From assembly GCA_035256085.1 (NCBI GenBank), contig DATEYP010000162.1:1-14332 (forward strand): a DNA stretch of 14,332 bases. Direction: 5' to 3'. The notes beneath the pieces were generated by a model. The model did not search any database, was not told where the DNA came from, and was given only the letters and a program-made list of their open reading frames with translations. This DNA is from UBA6901 sp035256085. GTDB taxonomy: Bacteria > Pseudomonadota > Gammaproteobacteria > Acidiferrobacterales > UBA6901. Each line of letters begins with the position of its first letter. Position 1 is the stretch's first letter. Made by a program: the position numbers and the translations under genes. Of this stretch, positions 6,057 to 12,711 are shown in pieces.

Positions 6057-6856
6057 TTGGTGAGAAGTTGCTGATAGTTGAGTCCGATGGCGACGGTGTT
6101 AAAGCCGCAGTCCACATAGGTGATCTCGCCGGTGATTCCGGAGGCGAGTTCCGAACATAGAAATGCCCCGACGTTGCCGACTTCTTCGATCGTCACTCCG
6201 CGTCCGAGTGGCGCCATCAAATCGTTGTAATCCAGCAGTTTCTTGAAGTCGTTGATGCCAGAGGCCGCAAGCGTGCGGATCGGGCCGGCCGAGATGCCGT
6301 TGACACGTATCCCCTCGTGACCGAGTGCCTGCGCGAGGTAACGCACATTGGCCTCAAGACTCGCCTTGGCCAGACCCATCACGTTGTAATTCGGTACGCA
6401 GCGCTCGGCGCCGATGTAGGTCAGGGTGAGCAGGGCGCCCTTGCGGCCCTTCATGAGCGGGCGGCCGGCCTTGGCCAGAGCGGCAAAGCTGTACGAACTG
6501 ATGTCGTGTGCAATCCGGAAACCGTCGCGCGTTACGGTGTCGAGATAGTTGCCGGCCAGGAGTTCGCGCGGGGCATAGCCCACCGCGTGAACGATGATAT
6601 CGAGACCATCCCAGTGTTTGGCGATGCCGTCGAAGACCGCATCGATCTCGCTGTCATTGGCGACATCGCAGGGCAGGACAATCTTGGAATTGGTTTGCTG
6701 GGCGCATTTTTCGACCCGCGACTGTAACCGCTCATTCTGATAGGTGTACGCGATTTCCGCGCCTTCGCGATGCATGGCCTCGGCGATACCCCAGGCGATG
6801 GAGCGTTCGCTGGCGACACCCACAACCAGGGCACGCTTACCGGTAAGAAAACCCAT
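6047..6856 (-). CDS. fabI: Enoyl-[acyl-carrier-protein] reductase (NADH), FabI
   Basis: FabI reduces trans-2-enoyl-ACP to acyl-ACP with NADH, the last step of each type II fatty-acid elongation cycle, in the cytoplasm. The product has 269 residues (E. coli 262), a short-chain dehydrogenase/reductase fold with the FabI-type nucleotide motif GVASERSIAWGIA at 13-25. The catalytic residues are Tyr147, Tyr157 and Lys164 in TYIGAER...YNVMGLAKAS, equivalent to Tyr146/156/163 of E. coli. Gly93, a position linked to triclosan binding in E. coli, is kept (VGYAP), so an ordinary triclosan-binding pocket is expected. The downstream segment GISAGPIRTLAASGI is diagnostic. The start at 6856 is chosen because AGGAG (plus coordinates 6863-6867) stands 6 nt upstream; the reading frame stays open well beyond, but upstream translation shows no family similarity. 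It stands alone, divergent from yejA. Conserved in this neighbourhood in Pseudomonas, as I recall. Confidence 0.97.
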   Translation of the reverse strand: MGFLTGKRALVVGVASERSIAWGIAEAMHREGAEIAYTYQNERLQSRVEKCAQQTNSKIVLPCDVANDSEIDAVFDGIAKHWDGLDIIVHAVGYAPRELLAGNYLDTVTRDGFRIAHDISSYSFAALAKAGRPLMKGRKGALLTLTYIGAERCVPNYNVMGLAKASLEANVRYLAQALGHEGIRVNGISAGPIRTLAASGINDFKKLLDYNDLMAPLGRGVTIEEVGNVGAFLCSELASGITGEITYVDCGFNTVAIGLNYQQLLTKGQ

Positions 6857-6862
6857 TTTCGA

Positions 6863-6867
6863 CTCCT
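6863..6867 (-). promoter_or_regulatory. Shine-Dalgarno deciding the fabI start
   Basis: On the minus strand, AGGAG lies 6 nt before the ATG at 6856-6854. This strong site selects the start giving MGFLTGKRALVVG over the in-frame ATG at 6885-6883, which would add ten residues unlike the family. Confidence 0.8.
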
Positions 6868-6916
6868 GGTCGTTCCGAGAAAACATTTTTGGCAGGCGGG
6901 CGCCTGATGCAAGGCT

Positions 6917-6944
6917 ATGATAACGTATCCATAAGCAATGATAA
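6917..6944 (-). promoter_or_regulatory. Candidate fabI promoter formed by two ATGATAA repeats
   Basis: The heptamer ATGATAA occurs at 6917-6923 and again at 6938-6944, exactly 21 bp apart. Read on the minus strand, the copies supply TTATCA as a -35 (4 of 6 consensus bases, plus coordinates 6939-6944) and TATCAT as a -10 (5 of 6, plus coordinates 6917-6922) with a 16-nt spacer. That would give fabI a leader of about 50-55 nt. On the plus strand, TATGAT (6916-6921) could be a -10 for yejA, but the only -35-like TTGGCA (6889-6894) is 21 nt away. An operator shared by both genes is also possible. Confidence 0.35.
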
Positions 6945-6964
6945 ACAAAGTGCCGGGATCGGAC

Positions 6965-8791
6965 ATGTCGGGGATGCGCACGGGGTGGGGCAACACTCGC
7001 CATGGCTTGCTGTTTCTTGTAACGCTGCTCCTGGTAACCGCGAATCTGTCCAGCGTGCTTGCGGCGCCTTCCGTGGCGCTCGGCTACGCACCCAAGTATC
7101 CACCCGGTTTCCATCACTTCGATTACGTCAACCCGGATGCGCCGCGTGGCGGCGACCTGATTCTGTCCGCGTTTGGGAACTTCGACAGCTTCAATCCGTA
7201 CCAGCTCAAGGGTATTCCGGCCGCGGGGATGGCTGACCTGGTCTTCGAGTCGCTGATGGAGCAGAGCCTGGACGAACCCTATAGCCTGTATGCGCATCTC
7301 GCCGAGAATATCGAGATTGCGCCCGATCGTCTGTCGGTCACGTTTCGCCTCAATCCCAGGGCGCGTTTCTCGAACGGCGCGCCGGTGACCGCCCAGGACG
7401 TGCAGTTCAGCTTCGAAACGCTCACCGGCAAGCTGGCGCACCCGCGCTACCGTTTTTACTGGGCGGACATCCGGCGCGCGGTTGCGCTCGATGCGCGGCG
7501 TGTGCGTTTCGAGTTTGCCAAGGTCAATCCGGAGTTGCATCTCATCGCCGCGCAGATGCCGGTGTTCGCGCGCGCCTGGGTGGGTGACACGCCCTTCGAC
7601 AAACTGACAACGGCACAGCCGATCGGCAGCGGTCCGTATGTGGTGGAGCAGTATGACCTCGGCAAGCGTGTGAGCTACACGCGCAATCCGCACTACTGGG
7701 CGATGGGGCACAACACGCGGCGCGGCATGTTCAACTTCGACCGCATTGTCTTCAAGTACTACAAGGACGAAACCGTGCGGCACGAAGCCTTCAAGGCCGG
7801 CGAGTTCGAGTTTCTGTTTGAGAACAATTCGAAGAAGTGGGCGCGCGATTATACCGGGCCGCAGTTCGACTCCGGACAGATCCGGCGTACGGAACTGAAA
7901 CACAGCAACAATGCCGGCATGCAGGGATTCGTGTTCAACCTGCGCCGGCCGTTGTTCCAGGACCTGCGCGTGCGCAAGGCCATCGGCCTGGCGCTCGATT
8001 TCGAATGGTCCAACCGCAACCTGTTCTACAACCAGTACACCCGCTGCTACAGTTATTTCAGCAACAGTGAACTGGCCGCCACCGGATTGCCGGGAGCGGA
8101 TGAAATCGCGCTGCTGGAACCATTCCGTAAACAGTTGCCGCGTGCGGTGTTCACCGAAATCTGGAAACCACCGTCCACGCTGCCGCCGGACAGTTTGCGC
8201 GCCAACCTGCGGCGCGCGCGCGACCTGCTGGCCGAGGCCGGATGGGACCTCAAGGATGGTCTGCTGCAGAACAGCAAAGGCGAGCGCCTGGAGTTCGAGA
8301 TCATGTTGGTTTCGGTGCAGAAGGGCTTTGAACGCATTATCGCGCCGTTTGCACGCAACCTCGCGAAGCTCGGTATCCGACTGCGCTATCGGACCGTGGA
8401 TTCGGCGCTCTACCAGCGGCGCACGGACACGTTTGATTACGACATGATCGTGGAGTCATTCGGCCAATCGCAGTCGCCCGGCAATGAGCTCGTCGGCCTG
8501 TGGCATTCGTCGACCGCCGACCAGGAGGGCGCGAACAATGTCATGGGCCTCAGGAACCCGGTCGTGGATGCACTGATCCAGAAGGTGATTTACGCCCCGG
8601 ACCGCAAGCATCTGATCACGGCAAGTCGCACGCTCGACCGCGTGCTGCTGCACGGCGAGTACGTGGTGCCCAACTGGTTCATTGCCACGCACCGCATCGC
8701 CTACTGGGATCGTTTTGGAGTCCCGGCACATTTACCCCGGTACTACGCAGCGGAAAGCTGGATGTTGCGCAGCTGGTGGAAGAAACCCTGA
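6965..8791 (+). CDS. yejA: Periplasmic peptide-binding protein of the YejABEF transporter
   Basis: This is an extracytoplasmic solute-binding protein of family 5 (the Dpp/Opp class) that captures peptides and delivers them to YejBEF. From the ATG at 6965 it has 608 residues (E. coli YejA 604). A signal peptide is clear: a positively charged start followed by GLLFLVTLLLVTA, with likely cleavage after VLA or VLAA (about residues 33-34). The mature start is YejA-like (LGYAPKYPPGFHHFDYVNPD, then PRGGDLILSAFGNFDSFNPY). Further family marks are IGSGPYVVEQYD and GMQGFVFNLRRPLFQDLRVR. GGGA at 6955-6958 stands 6 nt before 6965. Starts at 6938 (617 aa) and 6974 (605 aa) are possible alternatives. The stop overlaps the yejB ribosome binding site. 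As I recall, the related Pseudomonas operon has two binding proteins; only one is present here. The ligand is inferred from homology. Confidence 0.92.
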   Translation: MSGMRTGWGNTRHGLLFLVTLLLVTANLSSVLAAPSVALGYAPKYPPGFHHFDYVNPDAPRGGDLILSAFGNFDSFNPYQLKGIPAAGMADLVFESLMEQSLDEPYSLYAHLAENIEIAPDRLSVTFRLNPRARFSNGAPVTAQDVQFSFETLTGKLAHPRYRFYWADIRRAVALDARRVRFEFAKVNPELHLIAAQMPVFARAWVGDTPFDKLTTAQPIGSGPYVVEQYDLGKRVSYTRNPHYWAMGHNTRRGMFNFDRIVFKYYKDETVRHEAFKAGEFEFLFENNSKKWARDYTGPQFDSGQIRRTELKHSNNAGMQGFVFNLRRPLFQDLRVRKAIGLALDFEWSNRNLFYNQYTRCYSYFSNSELAATGLPGADEIALLEPFRKQLPRAVFTEIWKPPSTLPPDSLRANLRRARDLLAEAGWDLKDGLLQNSKGERLEFEIMLVSVQKGFERIIAPFARNLAKLGIRLRYRTVDSALYQRRTDTFDYDMIVESFGQSQSPGNELVGLWHSSTADQEGANNVMGLRNPVVDALIQKVIYAPDRKHLITASRTLDRVLLHGEYVVPNWFIATHRIAYWDRFGVPAHLPRYYAAESWMLRSWWKKP

Positions 8792-8799
8792 GGTCTGAC

Positions 8800-9855
8800 A
8801 TGGCCGCTTATGTCCTGAAGCGTCTGCTGCTCATGATCCCGACCCTGTTCGGGGTCATGCTCATTACCTTTGTGGTCACCCAGTTTGTGCCGGGCGGACC
8901 GGTCGAGTCGCTGATTCATGAGTTGCAGAAGAGCGGTCGCAGCGGCGAAGCCAGTAGCGGCACGGAAGGGCTGCTGTACCGCGGCGCCAGCGGTATCGAT
9001 GCCGAACGTCTCAAGGAGCTCAAGACGCTCTACGGTTTCGACAAGCCGGCATCGGAACGTTTCTTTGTCATGATGAAGAACTACTTCAGTTTTGATCTCG
9101 GCTACAGCCACTATCAGCACAAGTCAGTGCTGGAGCTGGTCATTGCCAAGCTGCCGGTGTCCATCAGTATTGGCGTATGGACATTTTTCATCGTCTATCT
9201 GACGTGCATTCCGCTCGGCATTGCCAAGGCGGTGCGCGACGGTTCGACCTTCGATGTGGCGACCAGCACGCTCATTCTGGTCGGTTACGCCATACCGGGT
9301 TTTGTGCTCGGTATAACACTGTTGGTGTTGTTCGGCGGCGGCAGTTTCTGGGACATCTTCCCGCTGCGCGGGCTTACCTCCGACAATTGGGCGGAGTTGC
9401 CCTGGCACGGCAAGATCACCGATTACCTCTGGCACATGGTGTTGCCGATTATCGCCTCGGTCGTCGGCAGCTTCGCGGTCATGACCATGCTCACCAAGAA
9501 CAGCTTCCTGGAGGAGATCCGCAAGCAGTACGTGCTGACCGCGCGCGCCAAGGGACTGACCCAGAATACCGTGCTCTACAGGCATGTATTCCGCAATGCC
9601 GTAATCCCGCTGGTCACCGGTTTTCCGGGCGCGTTCATCGGTGCGTTCTTCACCGGCAGCCTGTTGATCGAGACCATTTTCTCGCTCGATGGTCTGGGAC
9701 TGTTATCGTACGAGTCGGTGATGAAGCGCGACTACCCGGTGGTGCTCGGCACGCTCTATCTGTTTACGCTGCTCGGCCTGGTCGCCAAGCTGCTGTCGGA
9801 TCTGGCCTATGTGCTGATCGACCCGCGCATCCAGTTCGAGTCGGTGGAGCAATGA
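8800..9855 (+). CDS. yejB: Peptide ABC transporter inner-membrane permease YejB
   Basis: YejB is one of the two membrane subunits of the YejABEF peptide importer (DppB/OppB family). From the ATG at 8800 it has 351 residues (E. coli 364). It opens MAAYVLKRLLLMIPTLFGVM, the usual first helix of this family, followed by FVPGGPVE and a periplasmic stretch of about 80 residues. Several hydrophobic helices come next, then the cytoplasmic EAA loop from about residue 244 (YVLTARAKGLTQNTVLYRH...), which contacts the ATPase. It ends LIDPRIQFESVEQ. The reading frame is open further upstream inside yejA, but 8800 is chosen because GAGG (8790-8793) lies 6 nt before it and the family begins here. The SD overlaps the yejA TGA, and the stop overlaps the yejE start (ATGA), so yejA-B-E are translationally coupled. 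Confidence 0.95.
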   Translation: MAAYVLKRLLLMIPTLFGVMLITFVVTQFVPGGPVESLIHELQKSGRSGEASSGTEGLLYRGASGIDAERLKELKTLYGFDKPASERFFVMMKNYFSFDLGYSHYQHKSVLELVIAKLPVSISIGVWTFFIVYLTCIPLGIAKAVRDGSTFDVATSTLILVGYAIPGFVLGITLLVLFGGGSFWDIFPLRGLTSDNWAELPWHGKITDYLWHMVLPIIASVVGSFAVMTMLTKNSFLEEIRKQYVLTARAKGLTQNTVLYRHVFRNAVIPLVTGFPGAFIGAFFTGSLLIETIFSLDGLGLLSYESVMKRDYPVVLGTLYLFTLLGLVAKLLSDLAYVLIDPRIQFESVEQ

Positions 9856-10928
9856 GCACGCTGGCCGCGGTCACTGCAATCGCCCCCTCCGGCCCGGTGC
9901 GCAACCACCTGTCTCCGGCTGAGCGTGCCTGGCGGCGCTTCCGCCAGAACCGGCGCGGTTACGTGAGCTTGTGGATTTTCAGCATCCTGCTGGTGTTGAG
10001 TCTGTTTGCCGAGATACTGAGTAATGACCGGCCGCTGCTGGTCCAGTATCAGGGCAGCCATTATTTCCCGTTCCTCAAGGCCTATCCGGAGACCACTTTT
10101 GGCGGCGATTTCGGGACCGAGGCGGATTACAACGATCCGTATATGCAGGAGTTGCTGTCGCGCAACGGCAATTGGGTGGTGTATGCGCCCAACCGGCATT
10201 CGTTCAGCTCCATCAATTATTTCGCCAACCAGCCCAATCCGGCGCCGCCGGGCGGCACCAATCTTCTCGGCACCGACGACCGTGGACGCGACGTGCTGGC
10301 GCGCCTGCTGTACGGTTTCCGGCTGTCAGTGCTGTTTGCCTTTGCGCTGACGGTGGTCGGGACATGCATCGGCGTGCTGCTCGGCGCGCTGCAGGGCTAC
10401 TTCGGCGGCAAGTTCGATCTGCTGTTTCAGCGCTTCGTCGAGATTTGGAACGCCATGCCGGAGCTTTATCTGCTGATCATTTTTGCTTCATTGTTCCAAC
10501 CGAGCGTGTTGCTGCTGATTGTACTGTTGTCGCTGTTCGGCTGGATGGGGCTGGCGGACTATGTGCGCGCCGAGTTCCTGCGCGGCCGCAACATGGACTA
10601 TGTGCGCGCGGCGCGCGCGCTCGGCGTGTCGAACCGAGCGATCATGTGGCGGCACCTGCTGCCGAATGGCCTCACGCCGGTCATCACCTTCCTGCCGTTT
10701 CGCATCAGCGGCGCGATTCTGGCGCTGACGAGTCTCGATTTTCTCGGCCTGGGCGTGCCGCCCACCACGCCGAGCCTCGGCGAGCTGCTGGCGCAGGGCA
10801 AGGAGAGCATCGAGGCCTGGTGGCTGTCACTCACCACCTTCGGGGTGCTGGTCGGGACGCTGGTGCTGCTCATCTTCATCGGCGAGGCGGTGCGCGAGGC
10901 GATGGATACGCGTAGGGGTGCGGCGTGA
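9852..10928 (+). CDS. yejE: Peptide ABC transporter inner-membrane permease YejE
   Basis: YejE is the second membrane subunit (DppC/OppC family) and pairs with YejB. The ATG at 9852 shares ATGA with the yejB stop, giving 358 residues (E. coli 341). The N-terminal part has LSPAERAWRRFRQNRRGYVS before the first helix at about 36-56. A long periplasmic segment typical of YejE follows (YFPFLKAYPETTFGGDFGTE), then the family motif LGTDDRGRDVLARLLYG from about residue 139. The EAA loop begins at about residue 250 (YVRAARALGVSNRAIMWRHLLPNG), and SLDFLGLGVPPTTPSLGELL comes near the C-terminus. The frame is open upstream within yejB, but coupling and family length support 9852. Unlike the tight A-B-E junctions, 157 nt of dyad-rich DNA separates it from yejF. 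Confidence 0.95.
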   Translation: MSTLAAVTAIAPSGPVRNHLSPAERAWRRFRQNRRGYVSLWIFSILLVLSLFAEILSNDRPLLVQYQGSHYFPFLKAYPETTFGGDFGTEADYNDPYMQELLSRNGNWVVYAPNRHSFSSINYFANQPNPAPPGGTNLLGTDDRGRDVLARLLYGFRLSVLFAFALTVVGTCIGVLLGALQGYFGGKFDLLFQRFVEIWNAMPELYLLIIFASLFQPSVLLLIVLLSLFGWMGLADYVRAEFLRGRNMDYVRAARALGVSNRAIMWRHLLPNGLTPVITFLPFRISGAILALTSLDFLGLGVPPTTPSLGELLAQGKESIEAWWLSLTTFGVLVGTLVLLIFIGEAVREAMDTRRGAA

Positions 10929-11015
10929 GCAGGAAGGCCGCTAACGGCATCCTGCCTCGCGCGGCACTCGCACATCCCTGTGCGTCGCAGGGGCCCCGCG
11001 AAGCGGGGATGCGAC
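10929..11015 (+). repeat. Dyad cluster (REP-like) between yejE and yejF
   Basis: Several inverted repeats are packed after the yejE stop. (1) GCAGGA (10929-10934)/TCCTGC (10950-10955), enclosing GCCG-CTAA-CGGC. (2) CCCTG (10976-10980)/CAGGG (10988-10992). (3) CCCCGC-GAA-GCGGGG (10994-11008), which can be enclosed by GTCGCA (10984-10989)/TGCGAC (11010-11015). (4) GCGAC-C-GTCGC, which begins at 11011. No T-run follows any of them. The density resembles intergenic palindromic (REP-type) elements, which often lie between operon genes and tune downstream expression. Whether the unit is repeated in the genome cannot be seen here. Confidence 0.5.
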
Positions 11016-11034
11016 CGTCGCGAATCGCCGCCGG

Positions 11035-11081
11035 CTGCCGACAGCAAGAAAGTTCTGCTAACCACATACTGTCGGAGGCAG
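11035..11081 (+). promoter_or_regulatory. Hairpin overlapping the yejF Shine-Dalgarno
   Basis: CCGACAG (11038-11044) pairs perfectly with CTGTCGG (11069-11075), and CTG (11035-11037) can extend to CAG (11079-11081) if AGG bulges out. The yejF Shine-Dalgarno GGAGG (11074-11078) stands 7 nt before the GTG start at 11086; its first two G bases lie in the stem and the rest in the bulge. The SD itself is strong and decides the GTG start. Translational damping of the ATPase subunit by this stem is a reasonable inference. Confidence 0.45.
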
Positions 11082-11085
11082 CAGC

Positions 11086-12708
11086 GTGAGCCAGAGCGAG
11101 CCACTCCTCATTGTCGACCGGCTTTCACTGCGTTTCGGACGCGGTGTTGAGGCCGCAGATGTGCTGCACGAGGTCAGCTTTACCGTGGCACCCGGAGAGA
11201 AATATGCGCTGGTCGGTGAATCCGGCTCCGGCAAAACCGTAACCGCGCTGTCCATTCTCAAGCTGCACGATGCGACCCAGGTTTCCTATCCCGGCGGTCG
11301 CGTGCTGTTCGGAGGGCGCGAACTTTTGGGCCTGGATGAAGCGGAGATTCGCAAAGTGCGCGGCCGCGAGATTGCCATGATTTTTCAGGAGCCGATGACC
11401 TCGCTCAATCCGGTGTACCCGATCGGCACACAGCTCATGGAGCCGCTACTCGTGCACCAGGGCCTGGATCGTGCCCGCGCCCGCCAGCGCATGATCGAAC
11501 TCCTGGACCGCACCGGCATTGTCGAACCGCACAAACGTTTCGATGCCTTTCCGCACATGCTGTCCGGCGGCCAGCGCCAGCGCGTGATGATCGCCATGGC
11601 GCTGGCCTGTTCACCGCAATTGCTGATCGCCGACGAACCGACCACCGCCCTGGATGTCACCATCCAGGCACAGATTCTGGAGCTGCTGGAGGACCTGCAA
11701 AAAGAATTCAGCATGGCGGTATTGCTCATCACGCACGACCTCAATTTGGTGCGGCGCTTCGCCGACCGGGTGGGTGTGATGCAGGCTGGCCGTATTGTCG
11801 AGCAGGGCGGACTGGAATCGATCTTTTCGGCGCCCACGGAGGACTACACGCGCACCCTGCTGGCGAGCCGGCCCGAGAGCCACGTCGACCCGGCTGAAAC
11901 GGCGCGCCTGAGCCAGGCGCCACGGCTGGTGGAACTCGCACAGATTCGCTGCAGCTTCCCGATCCGGGCCGGGTTCTGGCGCAAGCAGGTGGGCGAGGTG
12001 AAGGCGGTGGATGACGCCAGCCTGCACCTGCATGCCGGCGAGACGCTCGGCATCGTGGGCGAGTCCGGATCCGGAAAATCCACGCTCGGTTTCTGCCTGC
12101 TGCGCCTGCAGGACTGTCAGGGGGCAATCACGTTCAATGGAGTGCGCCTGGATGGCCTCTCACAGCGCTCCCTGCGCCCGCTGCGGCGCGATATGCAGGT
12201 CGTCTTCCAGGATCCGTATTCGTCCCTGTCGCCGCGCCTGACGGTGGAACAGATCGTGGGTGAAGGCCTGCGTATACACTTCCCGCAGCTCGACCGGGTG
12301 GCGCGCCGGGCGCGCGTGCTGCAGGCGCTGGAGGAGGTGGGTTTAAGCGCTGACATGCTGTGGCGCTACCCGCACGAGTTTTCCGGCGGCCAGCGCCAGC
12401 GCATTGCGATCGCCCGCGTGGTGGTGCTGGAACCGAAGCTGATCCTACTGGACGAACCGACCAGCGCGCTGGATGTCTCGGTACAGCGTCAGGTGCTGGA
12501 CCTGCTGAGCGCGCTGCAGCGCCGGCACGACATGAGCTACATCTTCATCAGCCACGACCTGGCGGTGATCCGCGCCATGGCGCACCGCATCGTGGTCATG
12601 CGCCAGGGGCGGATCGTGGAGGCGGGCGTGACCGAGGCGCTGTTCAGCGCGCCGCGCGAGGCCTACACGCAGCAGCTGCTGCGCGCGTCACTGCTCAGGA
12701 AGGATTGA
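11086..12708 (+). CDS. yejF: Peptide ABC transporter double ATPase YejF
   Basis: YejF powers YejABEF and carries both nucleotide-binding domains in one chain; 540 residues (E. coli 529). Domain 1: Walker A GESGSGKT at 44-51 (Lys50), signature LSGGQRQR from 159, Walker B LLIADEPTT with Asp183/Glu184, H-loop ITHDLN. Domain 2: Walker A GESGSGKST at 325-333 (Lys331), signature FSGGQRQR from 432, Walker B ILLDEPTS with Asp456/Glu457, H-loop ISHDLA. Each domain is followed by the oligopeptide-transporter type extension (APTEDYTRTLL and APREAYTQQLL). Both ATP sites look intact. Translation starts at GTG 11086, supported by GGAGG at 7 nt spacing; no in-frame ATG near it fits better. It is the last gene of the operon, and its stop is 3 nt from the mltD stop on the other strand. 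E. coli YejABEF imports microcin C; the natural substrate here is inferred to be peptides. Confidence 0.96.
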   Translation: MSQSEPLLIVDRLSLRFGRGVEAADVLHEVSFTVAPGEKYALVGESGSGKTVTALSILKLHDATQVSYPGGRVLFGGRELLGLDEAEIRKVRGREIAMIFQEPMTSLNPVYPIGTQLMEPLLVHQGLDRARARQRMIELLDRTGIVEPHKRFDAFPHMLSGGQRQRVMIAMALACSPQLLIADEPTTALDVTIQAQILELLEDLQKEFSMAVLLITHDLNLVRRFADRVGVMQAGRIVEQGGLESIFSAPTEDYTRTLLASRPESHVDPAETARLSQAPRLVELAQIRCSFPIRAGFWRKQVGEVKAVDDASLHLHAGETLGIVGESGSGKSTLGFCLLRLQDCQGAITFNGVRLDGLSQRSLRPLRRDMQVVFQDPYSSLSPRLTVEQIVGEGLRIHFPQLDRVARRARVLQALEEVGLSADMLWRYPHEFSGGQRQRIAIARVVVLEPKLILLDEPTSALDVSVQRQVLDLLSALQRRHDMSYIFISHDLAVIRAMAHRIVVMRQGRIVEAGVTEALFSAPREAYTQQLLRASLLRKD

Positions 12709-12711
12709 GGT

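Noticed and set aside
6857..7903. Upstream extension of the fabI frame
   Set aside because: The frame is open by chance opposite yejA; FabI begins at MGFLTGKRALVVG with a good SD, and the added residues look like antisense translation.
8500..8799. Upstream extension of the yejB frame into yejA
   Set aside because: Family start, SD spacing and length all favour the ATG at 8800.
9177..9851. Upstream extension of the yejE frame through yejB
   Set aside because: Antisense-like composition and overlap with a conserved gene; the ATGA junction at 9852 gives the family length.
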